Positions 1 to 9,911 are shown, numbered from the stretch's first letter. The stretch: 64,000 bases of DNA from Croceibacterium_B sp963783195 (GCA_963783195.1 CAWAMV010000004.1:1240001-1304000), one strand, 5' to 3'. Notes: generated from the letters alone by a model not told the origin. Numbers and translations: made by a program.

Positions 1-421
1 CGCCGCGGCCGGCCTCGATCGGCTGGGCGAAAGCGGCGTGGGCCATCCACTCGGCGCGGAAGAATGGCTTCCGGCCCCCGCGCAGGCGGCGATCGGTCTC
101 GAATGCCGCACCGCCGACGAACGCACGCGCCGCCTCCTTGCTGCGATCGACCACGCGCCGAGCCGGGCGGAGATCGAGGCCGAAAGGGCGCTTCTCGCGG
201 CCCTCGGGGGATCGTGCCACAGTCCCGTTGCCGTGCTCTGCCAGCCTGACGGCGAACGGCTGGCCATGCAGGCTGCGCTGTTCAGCCCCGATGGCGCGGA
301 AATTGTCACGGGGAAGGCGCACTTTGTTGTCGGCGACGTGGATGGACCGCAACGGCTGGCGGCCGATCTTCTCGCACGTGCCACAGTCGGCATCGCGGCA
401 CATTTCGCGGGCCCGGAGTGA
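1..421 (+). CDS. hemC: Porphobilinogen deaminase (hydroxymethylbilane synthase), C-terminal part
   Basis: This is the C-terminal ~139 residues of the enzyme that polymerises four porphobilinogen units into hydroxymethylbilane for heme synthesis; the 5' part lies left of the window. The reading frame begins at base 2. Visible family motifs are AAAGLDRLG, the AQAAIGLECR segment (usually GQGAVGIECR) and GGSCHSPVA, whose cysteine (codon at 215-217) matches the residue that carries the dipyrromethane cofactor. Its TGA stop overlaps the GTG start of the next gene in a GTGA quartet, so it is probably translationally coupled to hemD, the next enzyme of the pathway. Confidence 0.93.
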   Translation, partial: AAAGLDRLGESGVGHPLGAEEWLPAPAQAAIGLECRTADERTRRLLAAIDHAPSRAEIEAERALLAALGGSCHSPVAVLCQPDGERLAMQAALFSPDGAEIVTGKAHFVVGDVDGPQRLAADLLARATVGIAAHFAGPE

Positions 422-1110
422 GTCGGCCGGTCGTCGTCGTCCGTCCCGAGCCGGGTTGCGCTGCCACGGCCGATGCCGGCCATGGCCTCGGTCTCGACAT
501 TGCCTGTCATCCCCTCTTCGTCATGCAACCAGTGGCGTGGGATCGCCCGGCGGGGCGCTTCGACGGCCTGCTGATCGGCAGCGCGAACGCATTGCGTCTT
601 GCGGGCCCGGGATTGGACCAGCTTGCCGATTTGCCCGTCTATGCCGTGGGCGAGGCGACCGCTGCGGTCGCACGAGAACGCGGAATGCGGATTGTAACGG
701 CGGGTTCCGGAGGTCTCCAGGCGCTGCTCGATTCGCTCGGCGACCAGTCGCTGCGGCTCTTGCGTCTGGCGGGCGAGGAGCGGGTGCCGCTCGCTCCACC
801 GGCGGGCATCGAGATCGTCGAGCGGGTTGCATACCGCTCGGTTGCCTGCCCGGCACCGCCTGCGCTGGCCGAGACAGTGCAGAGCGGGGCCATCGTCCTG
901 CTCCACGCCGCCGCGGCGGCGCGTCATTTTTCCGCCGAGTGCGATCGGCTTGGAATCGACCGTCAGCGGGTATCGCTCGCGGCGCTCGGCCCGCGAATCG
1001 CCGCGGCGGCGGGGCAGGGCTGGGGCGCGCTTTCCTCGGCATCGGAACCGACCGACCGGGCATTATTGGCTTTGGCCCACGAGATGTGCCATGAGCCGTT
1101 CGTGGGGTGA
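418..1110 (+). CDS. hemD: Uroporphyrinogen-III synthase
   Basis: The 230-residue protein would cyclise hydroxymethylbilane to uroporphyrinogen III in the cytoplasm. HemD sequences are poorly conserved, but the N-terminal VVVVRPEPG strand, the YAVGEATA segment near residue 75 and the C-terminal VSLAALGPRIAAAAGQGW segment fit the family, and the length is typical (about 230-250). The GTG start overlaps the hemC stop by four bases, which decides the start and supports the assignment. A membrane protein follows 42 bases downstream on the same strand. Confidence 0.9.
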   Translation: MSRPVVVVRPEPGCAATADAGHGLGLDIACHPLFVMQPVAWDRPAGRFDGLLIGSANALRLAGPGLDQLADLPVYAVGEATAAVARERGMRIVTAGSGGLQALLDSLGDQSLRLLRLAGEERVPLAPPAGIEIVERVAYRSVACPAPPALAETVQSGAIVLLHAAAAARHFSAECDRLGIDRQRVSLAALGPRIAAAAGQGWGALSSASEPTDRALLALAHEMCHEPFVG

Positions 1111-1152
1111 GACGGACGTCAGGAGGCGCCGTCAGGGTCGTTAAGGAAAGCT

Positions 1153-2064
1153 ATGGACGCGAACTATGGCAGCATAGGGCGGGCGCAAGCTCGCGAGCGA
1201 AACGGCGCCAGGACGGCGGTGCTGATCGGTGCAGGCGGGTTCCTGCTCGGCGCGTCGGCGGTGGCGCTGGTCTGGTCGAACGGAATCGGTTCGGACGATA
1301 TCGTACGCGTCGTGCGCGAGGAGCCGGCGACCCTCGCTGCTGCGAAGCCCACGCCGACGCCGACCGCCAGTTCGTCGGAAACCGCCGCGGCCGAGGCCCG
1401 CCAGGCGGTTGCCCAGGTAGAACGCGTGGTCGAGCAGCAGGGCGGCCTGGACAGCCGCGTGGCCGCCATGGAGCAGCGGCTTTCCAAGCTCGACCTGCAG
1501 GCCCAGGCGGCAGCGGGTAACGCAGCGCGGGCGGAGGGGCTTCTCATTACGTTCGCCGCACGTCGCGCGATCGAGCGCGGCCAGCCGCTCGGCTACCTCG
1601 CCGATCAGCTGCGATTGCGGTTCGGCGATGCCCGGCCCAATGCCGTGCGAACGGTGATCGAAGCATCACAGGACCCCGTCACGCTCGACCAGCTCGTTGC
1701 CCGGCTCGACGGGCTTGCATCGCAACTCACCAATCGCGACGCCGGGGGCGACTTCTTCGGTTGGCTCGGCGGTGAGCTTTCGGGCCTGTTCGTGGTGCGA
1801 AGCGAGAACAGCCCTTCGCCGCAGCCCGAGCGGCGGCTCGAGCGGGCCCGGATGTTCCTGCGCACATCGCGCCCGGAAGCGGCCGTCGCCGAAGTGCGTA
1901 ACCTGCCAAACGCGGGTGAGGCTGCCGGGTGGATCGCCGATGCCGAACGCTATGCGCGAGCGCAGCGGGCGCTCGAATTGCTCGAGACCACGGCCGTGCT
2001 CGAATCGAGAGGACTGAAGGACGGCGCGGGCAACGCGGTCGAAACGCCGAGCGCGGCGACCTAG
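1153..2064 (+). CDS. Mitofilin/HemX-like inner-membrane protein
   Basis: The 303-residue protein has a short cytoplasmic N-terminus, one membrane segment (about residues 23-45, AVLIGAGGFLLGASAVALVW), an Ala/Pro/Thr-rich linker and a long, mostly helical periplasmic domain with heptad-like stretches (about 75-125). This layout and the place right behind hemC-hemD match the alphaproteobacterial Mic60/HemX-like proteins (COG4223 type), thought to shape the inner membrane. The C-terminal part (LERARMFLRTSRPEAAVAEVRNLP) resembles the mitofilin signature region. Its stop and that of the convergent neighbour share the palindrome CTAG (2061-2064). Exact biochemical role is unknown. Confidence 0.75.
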   Translation: MDANYGSIGRAQARERNGARTAVLIGAGGFLLGASAVALVWSNGIGSDDIVRVVREEPATLAAAKPTPTPTASSSETAAAEARQAVAQVERVVEQQGGLDSRVAAMEQRLSKLDLQAQAAAGNAARAEGLLITFAARRAIERGQPLGYLADQLRLRFGDARPNAVRTVIEASQDPVTLDQLVARLDGLASQLTNRDAGGDFFGWLGGELSGLFVVRSENSPSPQPERRLERARMFLRTSRPEAAVAEVRNLPNAGEAAGWIADAERYARAQRALELLETTAVLESRGLKDGAGNAVETPSAAT

Positions 2065-3275
2065 CCCTTCAGCAGCTCCGGCAGCTCGCCGCTCATGCCG
2101 CGGGCCTCGTCCATGAACCAACGCTTCAACGCCGGGGTGCGCTGAACTGCGCCCATACCCAAGCGACGGATCGCGCTCGGCAGTTTGCCGGGAACGCCGA
2201 ACAGCCAGGTCAGCCCGTCGGTCGCCAGCGAGACGGTGAAGCTGTCGAGCGAACGCCATTTCTCGTAGCGGGCAAGCAGTTGGGCGTCGCCCGGCTCAAG
2301 GCCCAGGCGCATGCCTTCCGCAAGCACCTCGACCAGAGCCCCGACGTCGCGCAGGCCCAGGTTCAGGCCCTGCCCGGCGATCGGATGAATGCCATGCGCC
2401 GCATCGCCGACCAGCGCCAGGCGGTGCTCGACGATTCGCGCGGTATGCTGGAAAGACAGCGGATAGGACGAACGCGGACCCTCGGCCGCGACTGCGCCGA
2501 ACACCCCATGCATCCGTTTCTCGGCCTCCGCCACGAAGGCGCGGTCCGAAAGGGCAAGCACGCCGGCAGCATCTTTCTCGGCGACGGTCCAGACGAGGGC
2601 GCTGCGATGCTTGCCCTCGGGCGAATCGAGCAGCGGGAGAAGCGCAAAGGGACCCGCGGGGTAGAAGATTTCCCATGCTACGCCGCCGTGCGGCTTGTCA
2701 TGCGACAGCCCGGCGATGATCGCGCGGTGCCTGTAATCCCACTTCGCCAGCTTGAGACCTGCCTCCTCGCGCGTCGGCGAGAAGCGGCCTTCGGCCGCGA
2801 CCATCAGGCTCGCCGAAAGCGTCTCGCCATTCGCGAGGGCCGCGGAAACTCCATGTTCGCCGCGGGTGCGGTCGACGACCTCGGCGCGCGGGTGCCAGGC
2901 GATCAGCGGCTCACGCTCGGCCGCCTCGAACAGCGCGAGGCGCAGGTCGCGGTTGGCGAACATGCGGCCGAGCGAACCTTCGTGCGGCTCCGGCGTAAAG
3001 TCGATCCGGCCGGGTTTCATCCCGTCGGTCACGGCAATCGATTCGATCGGGCAGCCGAGCGGCTCGAGCCGTTCTGCGATGCCGATGTTGGTGAACAGGT
3101 TCCAGCTCGCGGTCGAGATCGCGCTCGCGCGGCCGTCAAAGCCTTCGGCGGTCAAGTCGGCCGGGTCGGCCCGGTCGACGACATGGCTGGCGAGGCCTTT
3201 CTTCGCCGCCGCCAGGGCCAGCGTCATGCCGACGAGGCCGCCGCCGAGGATCAGGAGTTCGCGCTTGTGGCTCAT
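2061..3275 (-). CDS. FAD-dependent ubiquinone-biosynthesis hydroxylase (UbiH/UbiF family)
   Basis: This 404-residue flavoprotein monooxygenase probably hydroxylates the aromatic ring of a ubiquinone precursor at the inner membrane. It has the N-terminal FAD-binding GGGLVGMTLALA motif, the FDGRASAISTAS segment typical of UbiH/F/I/L/M enzymes, and the second FAD motif LVGDAAHGIHPIAGQGLNLGLRD near residue 280. The start was placed at MSHKRELLIL because the reading frame upstream of it has no family similarity. Which ring position it acts on cannot be read from the sequence. Only 28 bases separate its start from that of the divergent dsbD. Confidence 0.88.
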   Translation of the reverse strand: MSHKRELLILGGGLVGMTLALAAAKKGLASHVVDRADPADLTAEGFDGRASAISTASWNLFTNIGIAERLEPLGCPIESIAVTDGMKPGRIDFTPEPHEGSLGRMFANRDLRLALFEAAEREPLIAWHPRAEVVDRTRGEHGVSAALANGETLSASLMVAAEGRFSPTREEAGLKLAKWDYRHRAIIAGLSHDKPHGGVAWEIFYPAGPFALLPLLDSPEGKHRSALVWTVAEKDAAGVLALSDRAFVAEAEKRMHGVFGAVAAEGPRSSYPLSFQHTARIVEHRLALVGDAAHGIHPIAGQGLNLGLRDVGALVEVLAEGMRLGLEPGDAQLLARYEKWRSLDSFTVSLATDGLTWLFGVPGKLPSAIRRLGMGAVQRTPALKRWFMDEARGMSGELPELLKG

Positions 3276-3303
3276 GACTGCCAGCCGTAGAGCGTGGGCC
3301 ACC

Positions 3304-5373
3304 ATGCACGCAAGACGATTGCTCGCCATACTCGCCCTGCTGTGGGCTGCGCTGTGGTCGACCGAGGCACTGGCGCAGACCCACCACATGAAGGCGGAGC
3401 TTGTCGCCGAAAGTCCGGTCGAACCGGGGCAGACGGAAACGCTGGCGCTACACTTCACGCCCGAGCCGGGCTGGCACGGCTATTGGTTGAACCCGGGCGA
3501 CGCGGGCTACGGCATGGACCTCAAGTGGACCCTGCCCGAGGGGTGGAGCGTGGGCGAGCCGGAATATCCGGTGCCACACCGCCTCGTCGTCGGCGGGCTG
3601 ATGAACCATGTATACGAAGCGGATTACGCGGTCCTGCTGCCGCTCAAGATCCCCGCCGGGGCGGCGGTGCAGAACGCCGCGCCGATCGAGGTGAAGGGGA
3701 GCTGGCTCGTCTGCACCGACGAGATCTGCGTTCCCGAACAGGCCGACCTCAAGCTCGATCTGTCGAAGGTCGCCGCGGGCGATGCGCGCTTCGATCGCTG
3801 GCGTGCGGCAATTCCGGCCGAACTCGACCGCACGGCCGCGTTCGAGGCGAAGTCCGACCTGCTGCGGCTGGCGATCCCCGTTCCAGCTTCGCTTCAGCTC
3901 GGCGATCCTCACGTCTTCATCGACCAGGTCCAGCTGGTGGACTACGCGGCGCCACAGAAGTTCTACCGCGACGGCGACACGCTGGTGATCGAGATTCCCC
4001 GCAAGGGGATCGGCGAAGAGCCCTCCGCCATCACCGGCATCCTCGACTTCGGAGAAGCGGGCCAGGGCGTGCGCTTTGCCGCCGCGCCGGGCGCGGTTCC
4101 GGCAGGCGGGACGCCGATTGGCGGCGGCTCGGCGGGCGCCTTCGGCTCGATCTGGCTTCTGCTCGGGGCGGCACTGCTCGGCGGGCTGATCCTCAACGTC
4201 ATGCCCTGCGTGTTCCCGATCCTGAGCCTCAAGGCCATGAGCCTTGCCCGCGCGGGCGAGAGCGGGGCGGACGCGCGGCGCGAGGGGCTGGCCTATACCG
4301 CCGGTGTGGTGCTGGCGGTGCTGGCGCTGGGCGTGCTGCTGCTGGCGCTGCGCGCGGCGGGCAACGAGGTTGGCTGGGCGTTCCAGTTGCAGGAGCCCGG
4401 CGTGGTCGTAGCGCTGCTCGTGCTGGCGACGGCAATCACGGCAAACCTGGCCGGGCTGTTCGAGCTGCCGTCCCTCTCGATTACGCGAGGCGGCGGCAAG
4501 TCGAGCGCATTCGCCACCGGCCTTCTCGCCGCCTTTGTCGCCACGCCGTGCACCGGGCCGTTCATGGCGGCCGCGATGGGCGCGGCGCTGCTGCTGCCGT
4601 GGTGGCAGGGACTGCTGCTGTTCGCCGCGCTCGGGCTGGGCCTGGCTCTGCCGTTCCTGCTGCTCGGCTTCGTGCCGCCATTGCGCAAGATGCTGCCGAA
4701 GCCGGGCAAGTGGATGGACACGTTCAAGCGCGTCATGGCCGTGCCGATGGGGCTGACGGCGCTCGCGCTGCTGTGGCTGACCTGGCGTTCGGGGGGCACG
4801 CGCTTCGCGTTCTACGCGTTCGCCGTGACGATTGCCGTCGTCGCTTTGCTGGTCATGGTCGGGCGGATGCAGCGGAAGGGCCAAAGCGGCGGCTGGCGCA
4901 ACGCCGGGATCGGCCTCGCGTCGCTCACCCTGTTTGCGGTGTTCGCGCTGCCGCAAGCGTATGAACAGACGAAATCGAGCGCTTCATCTGCAGGTCTCAT
5001 CGCCGCCACCCCGTTCAGCGAGGCCGCGCTGGCCGAGGCGCGCGCCGACGGTAAGCCGGTGTTCGTCTGGTTCACCGCCGACTGGTGCCTGACCTGCAAG
5101 GTCAACGAGGGCCTCGCCATCGAGCGCGAGGCGACAAAGGCCGCCTTCGAGAAGGCCGGGGTGGTCCCGCTCGTCGGCGACTGGACCCGGCGCGACCCGG
5201 AGATCACGAAGTTCCTGACGGCGCAGGGCGCCGCCGGCGTGCCGCTCTACCTGTGGTATCCGGCAGGCGGCGGCGATGCGCAGCAATTGCCGCAGGTCCT
5301 GACCCCTGACACGCTCGTCGACCTCGCCGGAGCCCTGGCCGAGGCGCCTTCGGCAAAGGTTACACCTGGTTGA
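3304..5373 (+). CDS. dsbD: Thiol:disulfide interchange protein DsbD
   Basis: This 689-residue membrane protein carries reducing power from cytoplasmic thioredoxin to periplasmic substrates. A signal peptide (residues 1-25, ending ALA) is followed by a periplasmic DsbD/ScsB-type alpha domain (about 30-270), an eight-helix CcdA-like membrane domain with the redox cysteines in VMPCVFPILSLKA and ATPCTGPFM, and a C-terminal thioredoxin domain with WCLTC (about 590). The start was chosen at ATG 3304 because it gives a clean signal peptide; an in-frame ATG at 3274 would overlap the neighbouring start codon. Confidence 0.93.
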   Translation: MHARRLLAILALLWAALWSTEALAQTHHMKAELVAESPVEPGQTETLALHFTPEPGWHGYWLNPGDAGYGMDLKWTLPEGWSVGEPEYPVPHRLVVGGLMNHVYEADYAVLLPLKIPAGAAVQNAAPIEVKGSWLVCTDEICVPEQADLKLDLSKVAAGDARFDRWRAAIPAELDRTAAFEAKSDLLRLAIPVPASLQLGDPHVFIDQVQLVDYAAPQKFYRDGDTLVIEIPRKGIGEEPSAITGILDFGEAGQGVRFAAAPGAVPAGGTPIGGGSAGAFGSIWLLLGAALLGGLILNVMPCVFPILSLKAMSLARAGESGADARREGLAYTAGVVLAVLALGVLLLALRAAGNEVGWAFQLQEPGVVVALLVLATAITANLAGLFELPSLSITRGGGKSSAFATGLLAAFVATPCTGPFMAAAMGAALLLPWWQGLLLFAALGLGLALPFLLLGFVPPLRKMLPKPGKWMDTFKRVMAVPMGLTALALLWLTWRSGGTRFAFYAFAVTIAVVALLVMVGRMQRKGQSGGWRNAGIGLASLTLFAVFALPQAYEQTKSSASSAGLIAATPFSEAALAEARADGKPVFVWFTADWCLTCKVNEGLAIEREATKAAFEKAGVVPLVGDWTRRDPEITKFLTAQGAAGVPLYLWYPAGGGDAQQLPQVLTPDTLVDLAGALAEAPSAKVTPG

Positions 5374-5457
5374 CACCTTGACACTGTCCTGAGCGAAAAA
5401 TCCGGAACTGCGCGTGACGGGTCGCGAGGCGCGGGTTGGCAGGGGCAATCGGCAGGT

Positions 5458-5485
5458 CATGCCGGTAACGAGGCACACCGGCATG
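5458..5485. terminator. Inverted repeat between convergent genes, possible bidirectional terminator
   Basis: CATGCCGGT at 5458-5466 and ACCGGCATG at 5477-5485 form a perfect 9-bp stem with a 10-base loop. It sits between the convergent dsbD and lipoprotein genes, where a shared terminator is expected. There is no T-run on either side, so intrinsic termination is not certain. Confidence 0.45.
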
Positions 5486-5515
5486 CCTGTAGGAAAGCGA
5501 AATTTGCTCCGACCG

Positions 5516-6082
5516 CTATTCTGCCTCGGGCGCCGCGCTCGGGTCCGGCCTGGGCTTGGGAGCGGCGCCGCCCTTGCGGCACCAGTCGATGAATTCGCCG
5601 GGGATGCGGCTGCCGGGAATGATCAGCGATCCTGCGCCGGGAAGCGTCGCCTCGATCTCGCGGCGGCCGGTGAAGACCTCGAGCAGGGCGTCGTCGGCGG
5701 GCACTTCGCCCTCCCAGCGCCATTCGCCGTCTTCCAGCTTCGCGTCGACCTTGAAGCGCGAGATCGTGCCGTTGCCGATCACCGGGAACAATGCCTTTTC
5801 GCCCGGCCGGACCTTGACGTGGCGGATGATCTTCACCGTCGGCGGATCGGCCCTCACGCGGCAGGCAAGCGAGAGCCACGGCTTCTCGTCGGCATTGCCG
5901 AAATCGATCGACTGGCCGTTTTTCGCCACCGTCCAGGCGGCGTTCTCCGTATCGGGCGAGGGCAGCGGCTGTTCGATATCTGGCCGCGCGTCATCGAGAT
6001 CTATGCGTTGCACGCCGGTGGGCGGCTCCGCTCGATCGCACGCGGCGAGCAACAGCAATGGAAGCAGGGTGGCGACTCTCAC
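5516..6082 (-). CDS. Hypothetical lipoprotein
   Basis: This 188-residue protein has a lipoprotein signal (MRVATLLPLLLLAAC, lipobox LAAC with Cys 15), so it should be anchored to a membrane facing the periplasm. The mature part is acidic and probably beta-rich, with a proline-rich tail; no family was recognised. The GTG start at 6082 was chosen because it overlaps the uvrB stop in a GTGA quartet and gives a compact lipoprotein signal; a GTG nine bases upstream is also open. It is probably co-transcribed with uvrB. Confidence 0.7.
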   Translation of the reverse strand: MRVATLLPLLLLAACDRAEPPTGVQRIDLDDARPDIEQPLPSPDTENAAWTVAKNGQSIDFGNADEKPWLSLACRVRADPPTVKIIRHVKVRPGEKALFPVIGNGTISRFKVDAKLEDGEWRWEGEVPADDALLEVFTGRREIEATLPGAGSLIIPGSRIPGEFIDWCRKGGAAPKPRPDPSAAPEAE

Positions 6083-8266
6083 TTGCCCCACTTGCGCTGG
6101 GTCTTGCCGTAGCGCAACTTGCGCGTGCCCGGTTTTCCCTCGTTGCTTCGACCGACCATGGGCGCCTTCTTTTCGCCATCGGGCAGGCCGAGTTCGTCGG
6201 CTTCCAGCCGCCTGATCTCGTCACGCAGCCTCCCGGCTTCCTCGAATTCGAGATCGGCTGCGGCGGCGCGCATGCGCTTTTCGAGATCTTCGATGTAGGA
6301 GCGCAGGTTGTGCCCGACGAGGTTGTTGCGCTCCTCGTCGCCCGTGTCGACGAGCACTCCGTCGCGGCTCGCGGTGTGGGCGACGATATCGGCGATGCCG
6401 CGGATGATCGTCGTGGGCGTGATGCCGTGTTCGGCGTTGTATTCTTCCTGTTTGGCGCGGCGCCGCTCGGTTTCGGCCATGGCGCGCTCCATGCTGCCGG
6501 TAATCCGGTCGGCGTAGAGGATGACCTTGGAATCGACGTTGCGCGCGGCCCGACCAATGGTCTGGATCAGGCTCGTCTCGGAGCGCAGGAAACCTTCCTT
6601 GTCGGCATCGAGGATGCAGACCAGCCCACACTCGGGAATGTCGAGGCCCTCGCGCAGCAGGTTGATGCCGATCAGCACGTCATAGACGCCAAGGCGCAGG
6701 TCGCGGATCAGCTCGATGCGTTCGAGCGTCTCGACATCGGAATGCATGTAGCGCACCCGTACGCCCTGCTCGTGCATGAACTCGGTGAGGTCCTCCGCCA
6801 TGCGCTTGGTCAGGGTGGTGACGAGCGTGCGGTAGCCCTTCTGTGCGGTCGCCTTGCATTCGGCGATGCAGTCCTGGACCTGGTCCTCGACAGGGCGGAT
6901 TTCGACCGGTGGATCGATCAGCCCGGTCGGGCGGATGACCTGTTCGGCAAAGACGCCGCCGGTCTGCTCCATTTCCCAGTTGCCCGGCGTCGCGCTGACG
7001 GCAAAGGTCTGCGGGCGCATGGCGTCCCATTCGTTGAACCGTAACGGGCGGTTGTCGATGCAACTCGGCAGACGGAAGCCATATTCGGCGAGCGTGATCT
7101 TGCGGCGGTGATCGCCTTTGGCCATCGCGCCGATCTGCGGCACGGTCTGGTGGCTTTCGTCGACGAAGAGCAGGGCGTTGTCGGGCAGGTATTCGAACAG
7201 GGTGGGCGGCGGCTCGCCCGGCAGCCGGCCGGTGAGGAAGCGGGAATAATTCTCGATTCCCGCGCAGCTTCCGGTCGCCGCTATCATCTCGAGGTCGAAA
7301 TTGGTGCGCTGTTCAAGCCGCTGGGCCTCGAGCAGCCTGCCCTCGGCGTGCAGCTCCTTAAGCCGCTCCTCCAGCTCGAACTTGATGGCTTGCGCGGCCT
7401 GTTTCATCGTCGGGCCGGGCGTGACGTAGTGGCTGTTGGCATAGACACGCACGCTTTCGAGAACTCGCGCCCTTGCTGCCGGTCAGCGGGTCGAACTCCG
7501 CGATGTCCTCGATCTCGTCGCCGAAGAAGCTGATCCGCCAGGCCGTGTCTTCGTAGTGGCTCGGGAAGATTTCCAGGTTATCGCCCCGTACGCGGAAGGT
7601 GCCGCGCTGGAAGGCGGCATCGTTGCGCTTGTACTGCAGGGCAACCAGCTTGCGGATGATCTCTCGCTGGTCCTCGCTCGCGCCCTTCTTGAGGTCGAAG
7701 ATCATCGCCGAATAGGTTTCGACCGAGCCGATGCCGTAGAGACATGAGACCGAGGCGACGATGATCACGTCGTCGCGTTCGAGCAGCGCGCGGGTGGCCG
7801 AATGGCGCATCCGGTCGATCGCCTCGTTCACCGAGCTTTCCTTCTCGATGTAGGTGTCGGACCGCGGGACGTAAGCCTCGGGCTGATAGTAGTCGTAGTA
7901 GGACACGAAGTACTCGACCGCGTTATTCGGGAAGAAGCTTTTGAACTCCCCGTAAAGCTGGGCGGCGAGGATCTTGTTGGGCGCCAGGATCAGGGCCGGG
8001 CGCTGCAATTCCTCGATCACCTTGGCCATCGTGAAGGTCTTGCCGGAGCCGGTCACTCCGAGCAGCACTTGCGTCTGTTCGCCGTCGCGCGCCGCCGCGG
8101 TAAGTTCCGCGATGGCCGTCGGCTGGTCGCCGCTCGGCTGGTACTCGGACACGAGCTCGAACTTGCGCCCGCCCATCGATTTGTCGGGCCGCGCCGGTTT
8201 GTGGGGGACGAATTCTTCTGAAGTGTCGGGCTCTTCCAGCCCCCTGCGGATCACTAGCTCGGCCAT
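6079..8266 (-). pseudogene. uvrB: Excinuclease ABC subunit B, interrupted by one frameshift
   Basis: UvrB is the damage-verifying helicase-like subunit of nucleotide excision repair. The N-terminal part (8266 down to about 7470) starts MAELVIRRGLEEP and has Walker A GVTGSGKT and the beta-hairpin region YFVSYYDYYQPEAY. The C-terminal part runs from VRVYANSHYV through DESHQTVPQI, SATPGNWEM, GINLLREGLDIPE and QTIGRAARN to the UvrC-binding UVR motif near the end. The frame changes at about 7464-7473: the first frame reads FDPLTGSKGA and the family continuation VLESVRVYANS is in the next frame. One base too many, or loss of one GC from a GCGCGC run, explains it. Both halves are otherwise perfectly conserved, so a sequencing error is as likely as real inactivation. 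Confidence 0.9.
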
Positions 8267-8367
8267 GTGCGGGGATATGGGGCGGTGGACGGCGCGGCGC
8301 AATGCGTTGGCAGTACGTTGCTGGCTTGATACGTTCGTGCGACGAACCGCAGAAACAGGAGCCTGCC

Positions 8368-8913
8368 ATGCGCTGCCGCCTCGCCGCCTTTGTCATTCCT
8401 TTCGCGCTAGCGGCCTGCTCCGGTGGCGGAGGCGCCGACGCCGACAACGACGGCGAAATCACGACCGACGAAGCGACGGCGGAGATGCAGCAGGGCCCCG
8501 ATATCGCGATGAACCCCGGCAAGTGGGAGCAGTCGGTCCGCTTCACCGACATCGACATTCCCGGAGCGCCGCAGGCGATGAAGGACATGATGCGCCAGAA
8601 CATGAGCGCCACGGTCAGCTCCGACACTTGCCTCTCGCAGGAAGAAGTCGCCGAGCCGACTGCTGACTTCTTCGCCGGCAAGGGCAATGGCGATTGCAAG
8701 TACGACGAGTTCGATCGCACCGGCGGTCACATGAAGATGCGAATGACCTGCACCGATCCACAGGCCGGCAAGAGCGAAGTTTCGATGGAAGGAGATTTCG
8801 GAGCGGAAAGCTATTCCTTCGACATTGCCTCCACCATGCACAATTCGGACGTCGGCACGATGTCGATGAAGGGCACGGTGTCGGGCAAGCGCGTGGGCGA
8901 ATGTACCGGCTGA
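8368..8913 (+). CDS. DUF3617-family lipoprotein
   Basis: This 181-residue protein has a lipoprotein signal (MRCRLAAFVIPFALAAC) followed by a Gly/Asp-rich linker. The mature domain fits DUF3617: an early GKWEQSVRF strand, SSDTCLSQEE, and a late beta segment with repeated methionines. It has four further cysteines that could pair in the periplasm. The ATG at 8368 was chosen for the AGGAG sequence seven bases upstream and for the signal peptide. The family has no known function. It is divergent from uvrB, with about 100 bases between the two starts. Confidence 0.8.
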   Translation: MRCRLAAFVIPFALAACSGGGGADADNDGEITTDEATAEMQQGPDIAMNPGKWEQSVRFTDIDIPGAPQAMKDMMRQNMSATVSSDTCLSQEEVAEPTADFFAGKGNGDCKYDEFDRTGGHMKMRMTCTDPQAGKSEVSMEGDFGAESYSFDIASTMHNSDVGTMSMKGTVSGKRVGECTG

Positions 8914-9057
8914 CCTTCGGCTTGCCCGCCCTGGCGCGGCCGCTCGTCGCGGAGTTCGCCCGTACGGGACATGAAGGTCGTGAGCGCCCGCATCGGCGAT
9001 TGTCCGCCCGGTCTGCGCGTGGAACCGCCGGCGACTGACGGAGGTTCTCGCAGCACG

Positions 9058-9837
9058 ATGTCCGAAGTGCTAGATCGTTCTCGCATGCTCGAGGAAGCCA
9101 ACGCCCTGCGGGACAAGCTCGTCCGCCGTTACGAGCTGATCCGGGCGCCGGTACCGCCCGGCGCCCGTCAGCCTGCGCTGCGCCGGCTGATCGGCGAACT
9201 CAGCGAGGTCGCCGAGCCCCTCCGCCGCTTGGGAAAACCGCCGATCCAGGTGGAGCGGGCAACGGCCCCGAAGATTGTGATTCTGCTGCCCGGCTTCGGC
9301 ACGCACCCGGTCCGCATGCGCTACATGGCCAAGCAGCTCGAGCGCGCCGGTCACAAGGTCAAGCGGTGGGGCCTCGGGTTCAACCTTGGCGCAAGCGAGG
9401 AACTCTTTGCGCAGCTTTCCGAACGGGTCACATCCGTTCACGAGCGCTATGGAAGGCCGGTCGTGCTGGTCGGCTGGAGCCTCGGCGGCGTCTACGCGCG
9501 CGAACTGGCCAAGCTGCATCCGGAGATGGTCGCCAAAGTCATCACGATGGGCTCCCCGTTCTCCGGCTCGCCTTACGATAACAACGCCTGGCGTGTGTAC
9601 CACCTCGTCGCCGGCCACTCCGTCGAGGATCCGCCAGTGGTGTCCGACGTCGCCGCCAAGCCGCCGGTCGAGACGGTGGCTATCTGGAGCCCGCTCGACG
9701 GGATCGTCGCTCCGCGGGCTTCGCGCGGGCTGCCCAGCGAACGCGATCGCGAGGTGTCGGTAAGGTGCAATCATGTCGGTTTTCCCAATTCGCCGGATTG
9801 TATCCGGGCGGTGCTCGGGGAACTGGACCAAGGCTGA
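9058..9837 (+). CDS. Alpha/beta hydrolase (PGAP1/lipase-like)
   Basis: This 259-residue cytoplasmic protein has a helical N-terminal extension (about residues 1-65) and then an alpha/beta-hydrolase core. VILLPGFGTHP provides the oxyanion-hole region, GWSLGG near residue 142 is the nucleophile elbow, the segment around WSPLDGIV near 215 likely provides the acid, and CNHVGFPNSP holds the likely catalytic histidine. It has no signal peptide. The substrate is unknown. It lies 75 bases upstream of the Anbu operon on the same strand but is separately spaced, so a functional link is not shown. Confidence 0.75.
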   Translation: MSEVLDRSRMLEEANALRDKLVRRYELIRAPVPPGARQPALRRLIGELSEVAEPLRRLGKPPIQVERATAPKIVILLPGFGTHPVRMRYMAKQLERAGHKVKRWGLGFNLGASEELFAQLSERVTSVHERYGRPVVLVGWSLGGVYARELAKLHPEMVAKVITMGSPFSGSPYDNNAWRVYHLVAGHSVEDPPVVSDVAAKPPVETVAIWSPLDGIVAPRASRGLPSERDREVSVRCNHVGFPNSPDCIRAVLGELDQG

Positions 9838-9911
9838 GTTCATTAACCCATGTAAGCTGCTCTTGGCGATGCGCCTCGAACGTGGCATGTTGCATTGCAG
9901 CAAGGGGCGAG

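Noticed and set aside
7358..7500. Two separate uvrB-like genes rather than one frameshifted gene
   Set aside because: The two parts align end to end with a single UvrB and neither part alone has a start or stop at a domain boundary with a ribosome-binding site.
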